The translations under genes and the position numbers were made by a program. The notes below the pieces were generated by a model. It had not been told where the DNA came from, did no database searches, and saw only the letters and a list, made by a program, of their open reading frames with translations. Of a DNA stretch of 63,378 bases, positions 27,281 to 37,241 are shown one piece after another. Positions within the stretch are counted from its first letter, which is position 1. Each line of letters opens with the position of its first letter. Source of the DNA: Bacteroidales bacterium (GTDB lineage: Bacteria > Bacteroidota > Bacteroidia > Bacteroidales > GCA-2711565); NCBI GenBank assembly GCA_028280405.1, contig JANQLW010000057.1, positions 1-63,378 on the forward strand. Reading direction: 5' to 3'.

Positions 27281-27314
27281 AACCTGTTAGGAAATAATTC
27301 TGACGGGTTTTTTA
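27281..27314 (+). terminator. Terminator of the grpE-dnaJ operon
   Basis: AACCTGTTAG (27281-27290) pairs with CTGACGGGTT (27300-27309; two G-U pairs), followed by a T-run. Confidence 0.75.
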
Positions 27315-27343
27315 TATATTTAGCATTTCAAAAAAATGAATGA

Positions 27344-28270
27344 ATGAACTTATTTATTGCCGAAAACATTAGTAAACAATTTTCAAATCACAAGGCACTT
27401 GACGGAGTAAGCATAAATGTACCCAAACAAAGTATATTCGGCTTACTTGGCCCAAATGGTGCAGGAAAAACGACCTTAATCAGAATTATTAATCAAATTA
27501 CAGCTCCTGATACAGGAAGCCTTTTTTTCAATGGTGAAAAATTAAACCAAAACCATATCTACAATATAGGATATCTTCCTGAAGAAAGAGGCTTATATAA
27601 AAAAATGAAAGTTGGCGAACAGGCCATTTATCTTGCCCAGCTTAAAGGATTAAGTAAAAGGGATGCCATCTCTCAATTAAAACTCTGGTTTGAAAAATTT
27701 GAAATCGGTGCATGGTGGAACCGTAAAGTTGAAGAACTTTCAAAGGGAATGCAGCAAAAAATTCAGTTTATTGTAACAATACTCCACAAACCGGAATTAT
27801 TGATTTTTGATGAACCTTTTTCAGGCTTTGATCCCATTAATGTGAATCTTTTAAAAACAGAAATTTTAAAATTAAGAGATGAGGGTGCGACCATCATTTT
27901 TTCAACACATAATATGGCCTCCGTTGAGGAATTGTGTGATAATATTGCATTGATAAACAATTCCAGAAAGATTCTGGAAGGTAGCGTTGAAGATGTGAAA
28001 CATCAATATAAGTCAAACACTTACGAACTTATACTGCAGGGTTCACAACATCTGTTAAAAGATATACTTGGAAATCATTTTGATCTGTTGGATCTTAAAA
28101 ATGGGTCAGCTAATATTAATGCAACTATTAAAATTAATCATGGAGATCAAAATGATCTATTAAAAACACTGATCCCCCAATATCAAATCCTTTCCTTCAA
28201 TGAGATCATTCCCAGTATGAATGATATTTTTATTCAACGTGTAGCAGAAGCTTCAAAAAATAATTCTTAG
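27344..28270 (+). CDS. ABC transporter ATP-binding protein (NatA-like)
   Basis: ATPase subunit, 308 residues, of an ABC-2 type exporter. Walker A is GPNGAGKTTLIR (about residue 37), the signature is LSKGMQQKIQ (about residue 133), and Walker B is LIFDEPFSGFDP with the H-loop STHNM. A C-terminal DUF4162-like extension fits the NatA/YhaQ subgroup linked to Na+ or drug efflux. The permease gene begins 3 bases later. The substrate is not determinable from sequence. Confidence 0.88.
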   Translation: MNLFIAENISKQFSNHKALDGVSINVPKQSIFGLLGPNGAGKTTLIRIINQITAPDTGSLFFNGEKLNQNHIYNIGYLPEERGLYKKMKVGEQAIYLAQLKGLSKRDAISQLKLWFEKFEIGAWWNRKVEELSKGMQQKIQFIVTILHKPELLIFDEPFSGFDPINVNLLKTEILKLRDEGATIIFSTHNMASVEELCDNIALINNSRKILEGSVEDVKHQYKSNTYELILQGSQHLLKDILGNHFDLLDLKNGSANINATIKINHGDQNDLLKTLIPQYQILSFNEIIPSMNDIFIQRVAEASKNNS

Positions 28271-28272
28271 TC

Positions 28273-29616
28273 ATGGATAAAATCAAACTTATCATAGCTC
28301 GTGAATATTTGAGCAGAGTAAAAAAGAGATCATTCATCATTATGACTATCCTTGGTCCTATATTAATGGCCTCAATGGTTGTAATACCCATCTTGTTAAC
28401 TCAAATTGATGATAAAGATCAAAGTAAAATAGCCGTATTGGACGAATCCGGCTTATTCTTTCCAAACTTTAAATCTGACAAAACTCATTTATATTATAAA
28501 ATTGAAAAGACCATTGATAAAGCTAAATCGGATTTAGCAAAAGGTGAGCATGATATATTACTCTATATCCCAAAGAAGATGGTGTCCTTACCCACTCAGG
28601 CATTTCTTTATGCAGAATCACAACCCAGCATGAACTTAAAATCATATGTAGAAAGGGTTATGAGCAAAGAATTGGAAGAACAAAAGTTAAAAATTCAGAT
28701 CGACAGTTTAAATCTTAGTGAAGAAAAGCGAAAAATTGCAATGAACATTCCAAAAGCAATTAAAACATCCATAAATATAAGTACCATAAAACTTGATGAG
28801 AATGAAAAAGAACAAAGAACCTATTCGGGTGTAAATATGGGGTTGAGCTTTTTTGTAGGCTTCATGATTTACATGTTTATTTTCATTTTTGGTGTTCAGG
28901 TCATGCGTGGAGTGATTGAAGAAAAAACCAGCCGCATCATTGAAGTAATGATCTGCTCGGTAAAACCTTTTCAGTTGATGATGGGAAAAATCATCGGTAT
29001 TGCGATGGTGGGTTTCACGCAGTTCTTATTGTGGGTCATTCTGACCACAGGAATTATATCAGTTGTTCAGGTAAGTTTTCAGAAGGATATCACGGCAAAT
29101 CAAAACATCACAGCCACCAGTCAGTTAGTTCCAACTCAGGAAGAAGTAGTGCAAGGATCAGGGAATAAGGTATTGGATATTATTGCCTCCATTAATTTCT
29201 CAGGAATTATATTCTCATTTGCATTCTATTTCCTATTTGGATATTTACTGTATGCTGCACTTTTTGCTATTGTGGGTTCGGCTGTAGATAATGAAACAGA
29301 TACGCAACAATTTATGATGCCGATCACCATTCCACTGATACTATCTATTATTATGTTACAATTTGTACTCAGGAATCCCGATGGGCCGGTTTCATTCTGG
29401 ATGTCTATTATTCCTTTTACTTCCCCGGTAATCATGATGGGCAGAATTCCTTTTGGAGTTCCTTATGAGGAATTGGCATTATCAATGGCTTTACTGATAT
29501 TAACTTTCTGGGGTGCCACCTGGATGGCAGGTAGAATTTATCGTATAGGAATATTGATGTATGGGAAAAAACCTACTTATAAGGAGTTGTTTAAGTGGAT
29601 AAGATATAAAGGGTAA
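28273..29616 (+). CDS. ABC-2 type permease (NatB/YhaP-like)
   Basis: Membrane subunit of 447 residues partnering the preceding ATPase. The N-terminus has IIAREYLSRVKKRSFIIMTILGP, shortened here to its core REYLSRVKKRSF, followed by the first membrane helix. A large extracytoplasmic domain (residues about 45-190) precedes a cluster of five helices containing RGVIEEKTSRIIEVMICSV, the amphipathic hallmark of NatB/YhaP permeases. The pair probably exports a cation or a hydrophobic compound. Confidence 0.87.
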   Translation: MDKIKLIIAREYLSRVKKRSFIIMTILGPILMASMVVIPILLTQIDDKDQSKIAVLDESGLFFPNFKSDKTHLYYKIEKTIDKAKSDLAKGEHDILLYIPKKMVSLPTQAFLYAESQPSMNLKSYVERVMSKELEEQKLKIQIDSLNLSEEKRKIAMNIPKAIKTSINISTIKLDENEKEQRTYSGVNMGLSFFVGFMIYMFIFIFGVQVMRGVIEEKTSRIIEVMICSVKPFQLMMGKIIGIAMVGFTQFLLWVILTTGIISVVQVSFQKDITANQNITATSQLVPTQEEVVQGSGNKVLDIIASINFSGIIFSFAFYFLFGYLLYAALFAIVGSAVDNETDTQQFMMPITIPLILSIIMLQFVLRNPDGPVSFWMSIIPFTSPVIMMGRIPFGVPYEELALSMALLILTFWGATWMAGRIYRIGILMYGKKPTYKELFKWIRYKG

Positions 29617-29912
29617 TGATGAATTATAGATTATCGGTTATTGAAAAATTGCAATTAAAATCAAATAGATTGAACCAATTTCAAAACACCAAAAAAGCGA
29701 ACAAAATTAAAAATACATATAATATGTAAATACTTTTTTTTCAATCAACTAAGCAAACCGCAAAAGAAATTTAAAACGTATTTGAAATAAAGGATTTACA
29801 AAATGAAAGTTCAAAACCTGCTTTCGTATAAATACTATTGTTATTTTCAATTTTAAATTCTATTTTTGCACCCTCTAAAACTGAATTATAATAAATTAAA
29901 ATTCTATCACAC
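29617..29912. promoter_or_regulatory. Leader and promoter region of secDF
   Basis: No gene is visible in these 296 bases. The Bacteroidota promoter pair can be read as TTG (29838-29840), 20 bases, then TATTTTTG (29861-29868), ending 44 bases before the secDF ATG. The rest is plain AT-rich sequence. Confidence 0.6.
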
Positions 29913-32900
29913 ATGCAAAACAGAGGAGCTATTAAATTTTTTGCGATTGCCTTTGCATTAGTTTGTTTATTCCAATTGTCATTTACTTATTTTACTACTA
30001 AAGTAGAAAAAGATGCTTACAAATACGCACATAGTGAAGTAGCTACGCAGTTGGCAAAAAAAATTGCAAAAGGAGATGCATTAAAAGAAAAATTTCTTTT
30101 AGACTCGATTTCAGCGAAATGGAAAGCAAGTTATCTGGACTCGATCAAAAACGAAAATATTTATAATTTCTTATGGCTAAGAAATTACACTTATAGTGAG
30201 TGTAAAGAAAGAGAAATCAATTTGGGCCTCGACCTTAAAGGGGGGATGAACGTAACTCTTGAAGTAAAAGTTTACGATATTGTAAGAGCATTGTCAGGTA
30301 ATAGTGAAGATCCTGTATTCAACCAGGCGCTGAAAGATGCCAGAGAAAAACAAAAAGACAGCCAGAAAGATTTCGTGACCCTGTTTGCCGAAACTTTTGA
30401 AGAGATAGACCCGAATGCAAAATTAGCCGCTGTTTTTACACGTGTTGATCTAAAAGACAGAATTAAATATAATTCGACCAATGAAGAAGTCATGGCTGTG
30501 ATCAGGGAAGAAACTGACGGAGCTATCGACCGTGCTTACAACATTTTAAATACCCGTATTAACCGTTTTGGTGTTTCCCAGCCAAATATTCAAAGAATTG
30601 CAGGTACCGGCCGTATCTTAATTGACCTTCCCGGTGTAAAAGATCCCGAACGTGTACGTAACCTTTTAAAAGGTACTGCAAAACTTGAATTCTGGGAAAC
30701 TTGGGAATTCAGAGAAGTTGCTAATTTCTTTGCAGATGCAAATACCAAATTGAGAACTTTGTTAGATGTTGATACTAAAGATGAAACTAAAGAAGAGGCA
30801 GCTGCTACAGATAAAAAAGAAATTAAAGAAGACGATGTTTCTTCATTGATTACAAAAGACAGTACTGATACAGATGCATCACAACAAACCTTTGAACAAT
30901 ATGCGAAAAAAAATCCATTATATGCTTATCTTACTATGGCATTTGACCAAAATACTTCTGGACAATGGATACCTAGAAAAGGAGCTGTGGTAGGGCATGC
31001 TTTAATTAAAGATACTGCCAAAGTAAACAATTACCTTTCAAGAGTAAAGGACGTTTTCCCAAGAACAGTTAAATTGGCCTGGACCAGCAAACCGGAATCA
31101 TGGGCACCCAATCATTTAAATCTTATAGCACTTAAAGTAACAACACGTGATGGTGAAGCTCCTCTTACCGGCGAAGTAGTTACTGATGCAAGACAGGATT
31201 TTGAACCTTCAACGGGTAAGCCTGAAGTTTCTCTTAGGATGAATCGTGAAGGTGCGCGTATCTGGAGTAAAATGACCGGTGAAAATATTGACAGGCAATT
31301 AGCAATTGTTTTGGATGACCTTGTATATTCTCATCCGAATGTTAGTGTTAAGATTGATGGAGGAAGTACAAGTATTTCAGGTGGTAATATGCAATTAGAA
31401 GAAGCCAAGGATCTCGCAAACATTCTGAAAGCAGGCAAACTTCCTGCTCCAACTTCTATTGAAGAAGAAGCTGTAGTCGGTCCATCTCTTGGTAAAGAAG
31501 CCATTCAGTCAGGTTTATGGTCATTCGTAATTGCATTCTCTCTTGTACTTGTTTATATGATCTTTTATTATAATCAGGCTGGGTTTATTGCAAATCTTGC
31601 CCTGATTACAAATATCTTCTTCTTATTTGGTGTATTAGCATCATTATCTGCAGTCCTTACCTTACCCGGTATTGCAGGTATTGTACTTACATTAGGTATG
31701 GCAGTGGATGCAAACGTAATCATTTACGAACGTATTAAAGAGGAAGTCAGGGCCGGTAAAGGAATTCAATTGGCAATTGCCGACGGTTATAAGAATGCAT
31801 ATTCGGCTATTATTGATGGTAACGTAACAACTTTATTAACAGGCGTTGTACTTTATATTTTTGGTTCAGGTCCGGTTCAAGGTTTTGCAACTACTTTGAT
31901 CATTGGAATTCTGTCATCACTATTCTCAGCAATCTTTATTTCTCGCTTGGTATTTACGTTTTTGCTAAGAAAAAACCTCCAGGTGAAATTTGCAAACAAT
32001 CTTACCAGAAATGTATTGGCTAATGCAAAATTTGATTTCTTAAAAGTCAGAAAGAAAACCTATGTTATCTCTTCTATTATTATTATAATTGGTATAGGTT
32101 CATTAATTACGAACGGTCTGAATTACGGTGTTGATTTCTCCGGTGGACGTACCTATATCGTTCGTTTTGACAATGATATTAAAACGAATGAAATTCGTGA
32201 AGCATTAGCTGTTGAGTTTGAAAATATGGCTCCTGAAGTTAAAACTTTCGGGCCCAACTCACAGGTTAAGATTACCACTAAATATAAAATTGATGATGAT
32301 GGAGATGATGTAGATAATGAGATTCAACGTAAGTTATTTAATGGATTAAAGCCATTCTTTAATGATAAAAGTATTTCATACGGTAACTTTAGTACAGATG
32401 TTTCTAAAGAAGATAAATTAACCGGTATATTGAGGTCACAAAAAGTTGGGCCGACAATTGCAGATGATATCAGAAATAAATCAGCCATGGCCGTTTTATT
32501 TGCTTTGATTGTGATCTTTATTTATATCGCAGCAAGATTTAACAAATGGCAATACGGTTTGGCAGGTGTAATTGCCTTGTTCCACGATACATTAATTACT
32601 ATTTCATTATTCTCATTATTCTATTCAATTATGCCATTTAATATGGAAGTTGACCAGGCATTTATTGCGGCAATTCTAACCATTATTGGTTATTCGATCA
32701 ATGATACAGTAATTATTTTCGACCGTATTCGTGAAGTTACCGGATTATACCCAAAGAAAGATCTTAAAGAAAATATTAATACAGCACTGAACAGTACTTT
32801 GGCAAGAACATTTAACACTTCAGGTACTACTTTTGTTGTATTATTAACGATCTTCATCTTTGGAGGTGAAATTATCCGTGGATTTACGTTCGCGTTATTA

Positions 32901-33008
32901 GTTGGTGTTTTAGTAGGTACTTATTCATCGTTATTTACTGCGAGCCCGATTGCTTTTGATCTCATCGGAAAAAAACGAAAAGCTAAACCCGAAAACAAAA
33001 AAAAATAA
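29913..33008 (+). CDS. secDF: Protein translocase subunit SecDF (fused)
   Basis: Proton-driven auxiliary subunit of the Sec translocon, a natural fusion of SecD and SecF, 1031 residues. SecD motifs are LGLDLKGGMNVTLEV (about residue 103), NILNTRINRFGVSQPNIQ and the membrane motif GMAVDANVIIYERIKEE (about residue 600). SecF motifs are GVDFSGGRTYIVRF (about residue 745) and GYSINDTVIIFDRIRE. An acidic insert (residues about 288-330) with KEEAAATDKKEIKED is typical of the phylum. It is followed by a terminator and tatA, so two export pathways are side by side. Confidence 0.96.
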   Translation: MQNRGAIKFFAIAFALVCLFQLSFTYFTTKVEKDAYKYAHSEVATQLAKKIAKGDALKEKFLLDSISAKWKASYLDSIKNENIYNFLWLRNYTYSECKEREINLGLDLKGGMNVTLEVKVYDIVRALSGNSEDPVFNQALKDAREKQKDSQKDFVTLFAETFEEIDPNAKLAAVFTRVDLKDRIKYNSTNEEVMAVIREETDGAIDRAYNILNTRINRFGVSQPNIQRIAGTGRILIDLPGVKDPERVRNLLKGTAKLEFWETWEFREVANFFADANTKLRTLLDVDTKDETKEEAAATDKKEIKEDDVSSLITKDSTDTDASQQTFEQYAKKNPLYAYLTMAFDQNTSGQWIPRKGAVVGHALIKDTAKVNNYLSRVKDVFPRTVKLAWTSKPESWAPNHLNLIALKVTTRDGEAPLTGEVVTDARQDFEPSTGKPEVSLRMNREGARIWSKMTGENIDRQLAIVLDDLVYSHPNVSVKIDGGSTSISGGNMQLEEAKDLANILKAGKLPAPTSIEEEAVVGPSLGKEAIQSGLWSFVIAFSLVLVYMIFYYNQAGFIANLALITNIFFLFGVLASLSAVLTLPGIAGIVLTLGMAVDANVIIYERIKEEVRAGKGIQLAIADGYKNAYSAIIDGNVTTLLTGVVLYIFGSGPVQGFATTLIIGILSSLFSAIFISRLVFTFLLRKNLQVKFANNLTRNVLANAKFDFLKVRKKTYVISSIIIIIGIGSLITNGLNYGVDFSGGRTYIVRFDNDIKTNEIREALAVEFENMAPEVKTFGPNSQVKITTKYKIDDDGDDVDNEIQRKLFNGLKPFFNDKSISYGNFSTDVSKEDKLTGILRSQKVGPTIADDIRNKSAMAVLFALIVIFIYIAARFNKWQYGLAGVIALFHDTLITISLFSLFYSIMPFNMEVDQAFIAAILTIIGYSINDTVIIFDRIREVTGLYPKKDLKENINTALNSTLARTFNTSGTTFVVLLTIFIFGGEIIRGFTFALLVGVLVGTYSSLFTASPIAFDLIGKKRKAKPENKKK

Positions 33009-33030
33009 TACTCTTTATTGATAATCCTGA

Positions 33031-33060
33031 AAAGTCCCGATTATAATCGGGACTTTTTTT
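33031..33060 (+). terminator. Rho-independent terminator of secDF
   Basis: AAAGTCCCGATTA and TAATCGGGACTTT form a perfect 13-bp palindrome followed by a T-run. Confidence 0.9.
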
Positions 33061-33062
33061 AT

Positions 33063-33070
33063 TATTTTTG
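33063..33070 (+). promoter_or_regulatory. -7 box of tatA
   Basis: TATTTTTG matches TAnnTTTG and ends 21 bases before the tatA ATG. It partly abuts the upstream terminator. Confidence 0.5.
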
Positions 33071-33091
33071 TAATCTTTAAAGCAACAGATT

Positions 33092-33343
33092 ATGGATTTT
33101 ACTTTGCTTTTCTTTAATATTAGCGGTGGTGAAATATTTATCATTCTTTTGATCGTATTCCTGGTTTTTGGGCCTGGAAAAATTCCTGAAATTGCTAAAA
33201 AATTAGGCCGTGCAGTTTATGAAGTAAAAAGAGCTTCTTCTGAAATAAAAAGAGAAATCGACAGTGAAATTCGTAAAATTGATCGCGAGAAAACAAAAAC
33301 CAAATCTGAAAAATCTACTCCCCCTGAAGAAGAAAACAAATAA
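33092..33343 (+). CDS. tatA: Twin-arginine translocase subunit TatA/TatB-like
   Basis: An 83-residue protein with one N-terminal membrane helix (GGEIFIILLIVFLVF), the hinge motif FGPGKIPEIAKKLGRA and an amphipathic then charged tail. This is the standard TatA/B architecture. TatA or TatB identity cannot be fixed from the sequence; the length suits TatA. The frame starts 84 bases after secDF and is followed 45 bases later by the PorE-like gene. Confidence 0.88.
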   Translation: MDFTLLFFNISGGEIFIILLIVFLVFGPGKIPEIAKKLGRAVYEVKRASSEIKREIDSEIRKIDREKTKTKSEKSTPPEEENK

Positions 33344-33387
33344 AATCAACTTTGTTTCGTTTATGAAATAGATTTATCTGATTAATT

Positions 33388-35853
33388 ATGAAACACAACC
33401 CATTCAAAACACATACAATCATTAGTATTTCATTATTACTTGTATGCCTGTGTTTTGATTTCAGCCTGTTTGCTAAAAATAAACTTACTACAGATGCAGA
33501 TAAAGATTTTAATAATCATAAATATGAAATAGCCATTGAGAAGTATAAAAAGGCACTTTCCAAACTAAAAAATGATCCTGAAGAAAAAAATAGAATTAAC
33601 TTTCAACTTTCTGAATGCTATCGGCTAACAAACAACTACCGGCTTGCCGTAAACCAATATAAACGATTAGTAAGAGTTAAGTATCAGGAAAAAAAACCTA
33701 TTATTCTGTTATATTATGCCGAAAGCTTAAAATTGAATAACAATCATGCTGAAGCCAAAGAAAAGTTTCAGGAATACTTATCCGTAAAGCCAAAAAGCAA
33801 AAGAGCTTTAAACGGTATGATTGCATGCGACAGTATTACAAGCTGGTTATTAAAGCCTACTAAGCATCAAATACAAACGCTGGCTAAAATAAACTCCCGG
33901 GAATCTGATTTTGCACCTACATACGGAAACCGGGCTTATAACACCATCATCTTCACTTCTACCAGAAAAGAAGCCATTGGAAAAAATAAAGATGAATGGA
34001 CAGGGCAAAAATTCAGTGACCTTTTTGTAAGCAGAATCGACCAGCAGGGAAAATGGAGCAAACCTGCATTACTTGATAATGAAGATGCAGAATTAGACAA
34101 TAACAATATGATTAATACACCTTCAAATGAAGGAACCCCTTTTCTGAATAAAAGTTTTAACAGAATTTACTTCACCCGTTGTCCTAATGATCATAATAAC
34201 TCAGGATGTAAAATATATACTTCTAAAAGAATTGGTAAAACCTGGAGTAGGCCACAACTACTGGTGCTGGAAAATGATACCAGTTACGTATATGGACATC
34301 CAACTCTGAGTAGTGATGAAAGAACGATTTATTTCGTATCGGACCGGCCTGGAGGCAAAGGAGGTAAAGACATTTGGGTAGCTGAAAGAAAAAGTAAGAA
34401 TGGAAAGTTTGGAAGGCCCAGGAACTTGGGTTCTGAAATTAATACGGAAGGTGACGAAGTATTTCCTTTTTTAAGAAATGACAGTTTGTTATATTTTTCT
34501 TCAAATGGCCATATTAGTCTGGGCGGACTGGATATTTTTGTTACCCGAAAAAATGGATTTGGAAACTGGGAGGTTCCGGAGAATTTAAAGTATCCTATGA
34601 ATTCTTATAGGGATGATTTTGGAATCGTATTTCATAAGGAATTGGAAGAAGGATTCTTTTCATCCAACAGAAAAGGAAGTAAAGATGATGATATTTATTT
34701 TTTTAAAATACTTCCGGTCGAATTTACACTTCAGGGACAGATTATAAATCGGGAAACTGACTATGTAATGGAAGGAGTAAAAGTTAAACTCCATGGTAGC
34801 GATGGTAGCACTATACAAACATTAACAAATAAAGCAGGTAAATATATCTTTAATCCATCACAACTAAAGAAAAACCTCGATTATGAACTAAAAGTCAGTT
34901 TTAAAGGTCACTTTAATGCTACTGACAAAATCAGTACTTATGGATTTGAAGAAAGCCATATTTTTGAAAAGAATTTCAAGCTTCAGGAAATTCCAAAAGA
35001 GCCTATCGTTCTACCGGATATCCTTTATGATCTGGGAAAGTGGGATTTAAAGCCACAATATCAGGATAGCTTGCAAGGACTCATACGTACACTTGAGCAA
35101 AATGAAAATATTGTGATTGAATTAGCCTCTCATACTGATTCCAGAGATACGGACGAATACAATAATATCCTATCACAAAAGAGGGCTAAAAGTGTTGTCG
35201 ACTATTTAATTCTGAGAGGTATTAACCCAAAACGTTTAGTTCCTAAAGGCTATGGAGAGCAACAACCCAGAAAACTAAAAAGAAGGTTTAAAGGAGAAAA
35301 TTATAATTTCAAAGCAGGAAGCGAATTAAATGAAGCATTCATTTCTTCCTTAAAAAATGAAACCGAAAAAGAAGCCGCTCATCAATTAAACCGTCGTACC
35401 GAGTTTAGTGTATTAAAAACAGATTTTAGTCCGTATACCCCTGAAACCGGAGGTTTGAAAAAATATAAACCTAAAAAAAGAACGATTCCTTATACCATTG
35501 AGAAGGATGGTAGCCAAAGTGCAAAATGTATTCTAAATGAAGAAGTATTTACATTTATCTATAAAGAAGACGTTGATGCTGAAATACCACTTAGGGCAGC
35601 ACTGATATTACTAAATGAAGGTATCATTAATGAATCCGATTTTTTGAATAAAGAAGACCTAAAAGATGGAAGCATCCGTAATGGAGCCGAATTCTATATC
35701 AATACCTTAAAGATTGCAAATAAAACGGTTAGAAATCTTAGCATAAAAGTAAATAATCGCTTAAAAGACAAATTAATTTTAGGCGAATCAACGCTTATCA
35801 TGTTTGGATTGTTTAATTTTGACCCCGAAAATAAGATCATCATTTTCAAATAA
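33388..35853 (+). CDS. OmpA-family protein with TPR, PD40 propeller and CarboxypepD-like domains (PorE-like)
   Basis: An 821-residue cell-envelope protein. Order of parts: a signal peptide (IISISLLLVCLCFDFSLFA); TPR-like helices (residues about 30-150); PD40/TolB-type propeller repeats (TIYFVSDRPGGKGGKDIWVAE and LLYFSSNGHISLGGLDIFV, shortened motif GGKDIW); a carboxypeptidase-regulatory-like domain (residues about 445-530); an OmpA peptidoglycan-binding domain (IELASHTDSRDTDEYNNILS and LSQKRAKSVVDYL); then a C-terminal tail of about 160 residues. The same order occurs in PorE of the type IX secretion system, so a role in anchoring a secretion or motility apparatus to peptidoglycan is inferred. 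It has a plain signal peptide rather than a clear lipobox. Confidence 0.8.
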   Translation: MKHNPFKTHTIISISLLLVCLCFDFSLFAKNKLTTDADKDFNNHKYEIAIEKYKKALSKLKNDPEEKNRINFQLSECYRLTNNYRLAVNQYKRLVRVKYQEKKPIILLYYAESLKLNNNHAEAKEKFQEYLSVKPKSKRALNGMIACDSITSWLLKPTKHQIQTLAKINSRESDFAPTYGNRAYNTIIFTSTRKEAIGKNKDEWTGQKFSDLFVSRIDQQGKWSKPALLDNEDAELDNNNMINTPSNEGTPFLNKSFNRIYFTRCPNDHNNSGCKIYTSKRIGKTWSRPQLLVLENDTSYVYGHPTLSSDERTIYFVSDRPGGKGGKDIWVAERKSKNGKFGRPRNLGSEINTEGDEVFPFLRNDSLLYFSSNGHISLGGLDIFVTRKNGFGNWEVPENLKYPMNSYRDDFGIVFHKELEEGFFSSNRKGSKDDDIYFFKILPVEFTLQGQIINRETDYVMEGVKVKLHGSDGSTIQTLTNKAGKYIFNPSQLKKNLDYELKVSFKGHFNATDKISTYGFEESHIFEKNFKLQEIPKEPIVLPDILYDLGKWDLKPQYQDSLQGLIRTLEQNENIVIELASHTDSRDTDEYNNILSQKRAKSVVDYLILRGINPKRLVPKGYGEQQPRKLKRRFKGENYNFKAGSELNEAFISSLKNETEKEAAHQLNRRTEFSVLKTDFSPYTPETGGLKKYKPKKRTIPYTIEKDGSQSAKCILNEEVFTFIYKEDVDAEIPLRAALILLNEGIINESDFLNKEDLKDGSIRNGAEFYINTLKIANKTVRNLSIKVNNRLKDKLILGESTLIMFGLFNFDPENKIIIFK

Positions 35854-35860
35854 AAACAAT

Positions 35861-37030
35861 ATGCCAATAGAATCAAGATATCAGCAAAGAGGAGTTTCCG
35901 CAGGGAAGGAAGATGTACATCATGCCATTAAGAATATTGACAAAGGTTTATATCCAAAAGCATTTTGCAAAATTATTCCTGATATTATTGGTGGCGATGA
36001 AAATTTTTGCAATATCATGCATGCGGATGGTGCCGGTACTAAATCTTCTCTGGCTTATTTATATTGGAAAGAAACCGGGGATCTTTCAGTATGGAAAGGA
36101 ATAGCTATTGATGCTATTGTAATGAATTTAGATGATTTACTTTGTGTTGGGGCTACAGATAATATTTTGCTCTCTTCAACCATAGGAAGAAATAAGCAAT
36201 TAATTCCCGGAGAAGTCATTGCTGCGATTATTAACGGGACTGAAGAATTCCTTGCAGAAATGAGGGATCATGGTATTGGAATCTACTCTACCGGTGGTGA
36301 AACTGCAGATGTTGGAGACCTTGTAAGAACTATTATTGTTGATTCTACGGTTACTGCCAGGCTAAAAAGAGAAGATGTAATTTCAAATCACAGCATTCAG
36401 GATGGCGATGTTATTGTTGGTTTAGCTTCATACGGACAAGCAACTTATGAAACCTCTTATAATGGAGGTATGGGTAGCAATGGATTAACTTCTGCCCGCC
36501 ATGATGTTTTTGCAAAATACCTGGCGGAAAAATATAATGAAAGTTATGATCCTCAAATCCCAAATGATCTGGTTTATTCAGGCAAGCTGAAACTTACTGA
36601 TAAAACGGAAATAGAAGGAGTAGATGCCGGCAAGATGGTACTCTCCCCTACCCGTACCTATGCACCGATAATTAAGAAAATGCTTGAGAACTATCGCTCT
36701 CAGATTCATGGAATGGTGCATTGCAGTGGAGGTGCTCAAACAAAGGTTTTACATTTTATAGATGACCTCCATATTATTAAGGATGATATGTTTGCTATTC
36801 CTCCTTTATTCAAAATGATTCATGAGCAATCACAAACTTCCTGGGCAGAAATGTATAAAGTATTTAATATGGGACACCGCATGGAGCTATATGTACCACA
36901 GGAAATAGCGAATGACCTGATTGAGATCTCGAAATCTTTTAATATTGATGCAAAGGTTATTGGAAGATGTGAGGCAGCAAAAGGAAAGTCTTTAACCCTG
37001 AAATCAGAGTTCGGAACTTTCAAATATTAA
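35861..37030 (+). CDS. purM: Phosphoribosylformylglycinamidine cyclo-ligase (AIR synthase), Bacteroidota form
   Basis: Catalyses the fifth step of purine synthesis (FGAM to AIR). The frame is open from 35804, inside the previous gene, but the ATG at 35861 (MPIESRYQQRGVSAG) gives the expected N-terminus and 389 residues. PurM features are the YQQRGVSAGKEDVHHAIK start, the ATP-binding HADGAGTKSSLA and MNLDDLLCVGATDNILL, GGETADVGDLV, and the C-terminal MGHRMELYV. The superfamily also contains SelD; the missing Sec/Cys-Gly-Cys-Lys loop argues against SelD here. It starts 7 bases after the PorE-like gene. Confidence 0.9.
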   Translation: MPIESRYQQRGVSAGKEDVHHAIKNIDKGLYPKAFCKIIPDIIGGDENFCNIMHADGAGTKSSLAYLYWKETGDLSVWKGIAIDAIVMNLDDLLCVGATDNILLSSTIGRNKQLIPGEVIAAIINGTEEFLAEMRDHGIGIYSTGGETADVGDLVRTIIVDSTVTARLKREDVISNHSIQDGDVIVGLASYGQATYETSYNGGMGSNGLTSARHDVFAKYLAEKYNESYDPQIPNDLVYSGKLKLTDKTEIEGVDAGKMVLSPTRTYAPIIKKMLENYRSQIHGMVHCSGGAQTKVLHFIDDLHIIKDDMFAIPPLFKMIHEQSQTSWAEMYKVFNMGHRMELYVPQEIANDLIEISKSFNIDAKVIGRCEAAKGKSLTLKSEFGTFKY

Positions 37031-37067
37031 GAATTATCATTCTTAGTTTACCATACAATAAAAATCA

Positions 37068-37159
37068 CCCTTGTCATCCTGAGCGTAGCGAAGGAACTCA
37101 TTCTATTTACGAAAGAAATCAAATTAGGAGTTCCTTCGCTACGCTCAGGATGACAAGGG
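37068..37159. repeat. Dispersed palindromic element (GTCATCCTGAGCG family), full copy
   Basis: Bases 37068-37099 and 37128-37159 are perfect 32-base complements around a 28-base loop. The core GTCATCCTGAGCGTAGCGAA recurs, degraded, at 39207-39286 and around 40151-40175. All copies sit between genes in the 37-40 kb stretch. Confidence 0.8.
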
Positions 37160-37210
37160 CTAACTATAAAGGCTGACCCAATTTATATCTGTTACCTTAG
37201 AAATTAATCG

Positions 37211-37218
37211 TATCTTTG
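37211..37218 (+). promoter_or_regulatory. -7 box of prfA
   Basis: TATCTTTG matches TAnnTTTG and ends 23 bases before the prfA ATG. Confidence 0.55.
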
Positions 37219-37241
37219 CACCCATTAAATCAGCACAAAAA

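Noticed and set aside
35861..37030. SelD (selenophosphate synthetase), which would fit the selenoprotein story
   Set aside because: The sequence lacks the N-terminal Sec/Cys-Gly-Cys-Lys loop and matches the Bacteroidota PurM form, with HADGAGTKS and MGHRMELYV.
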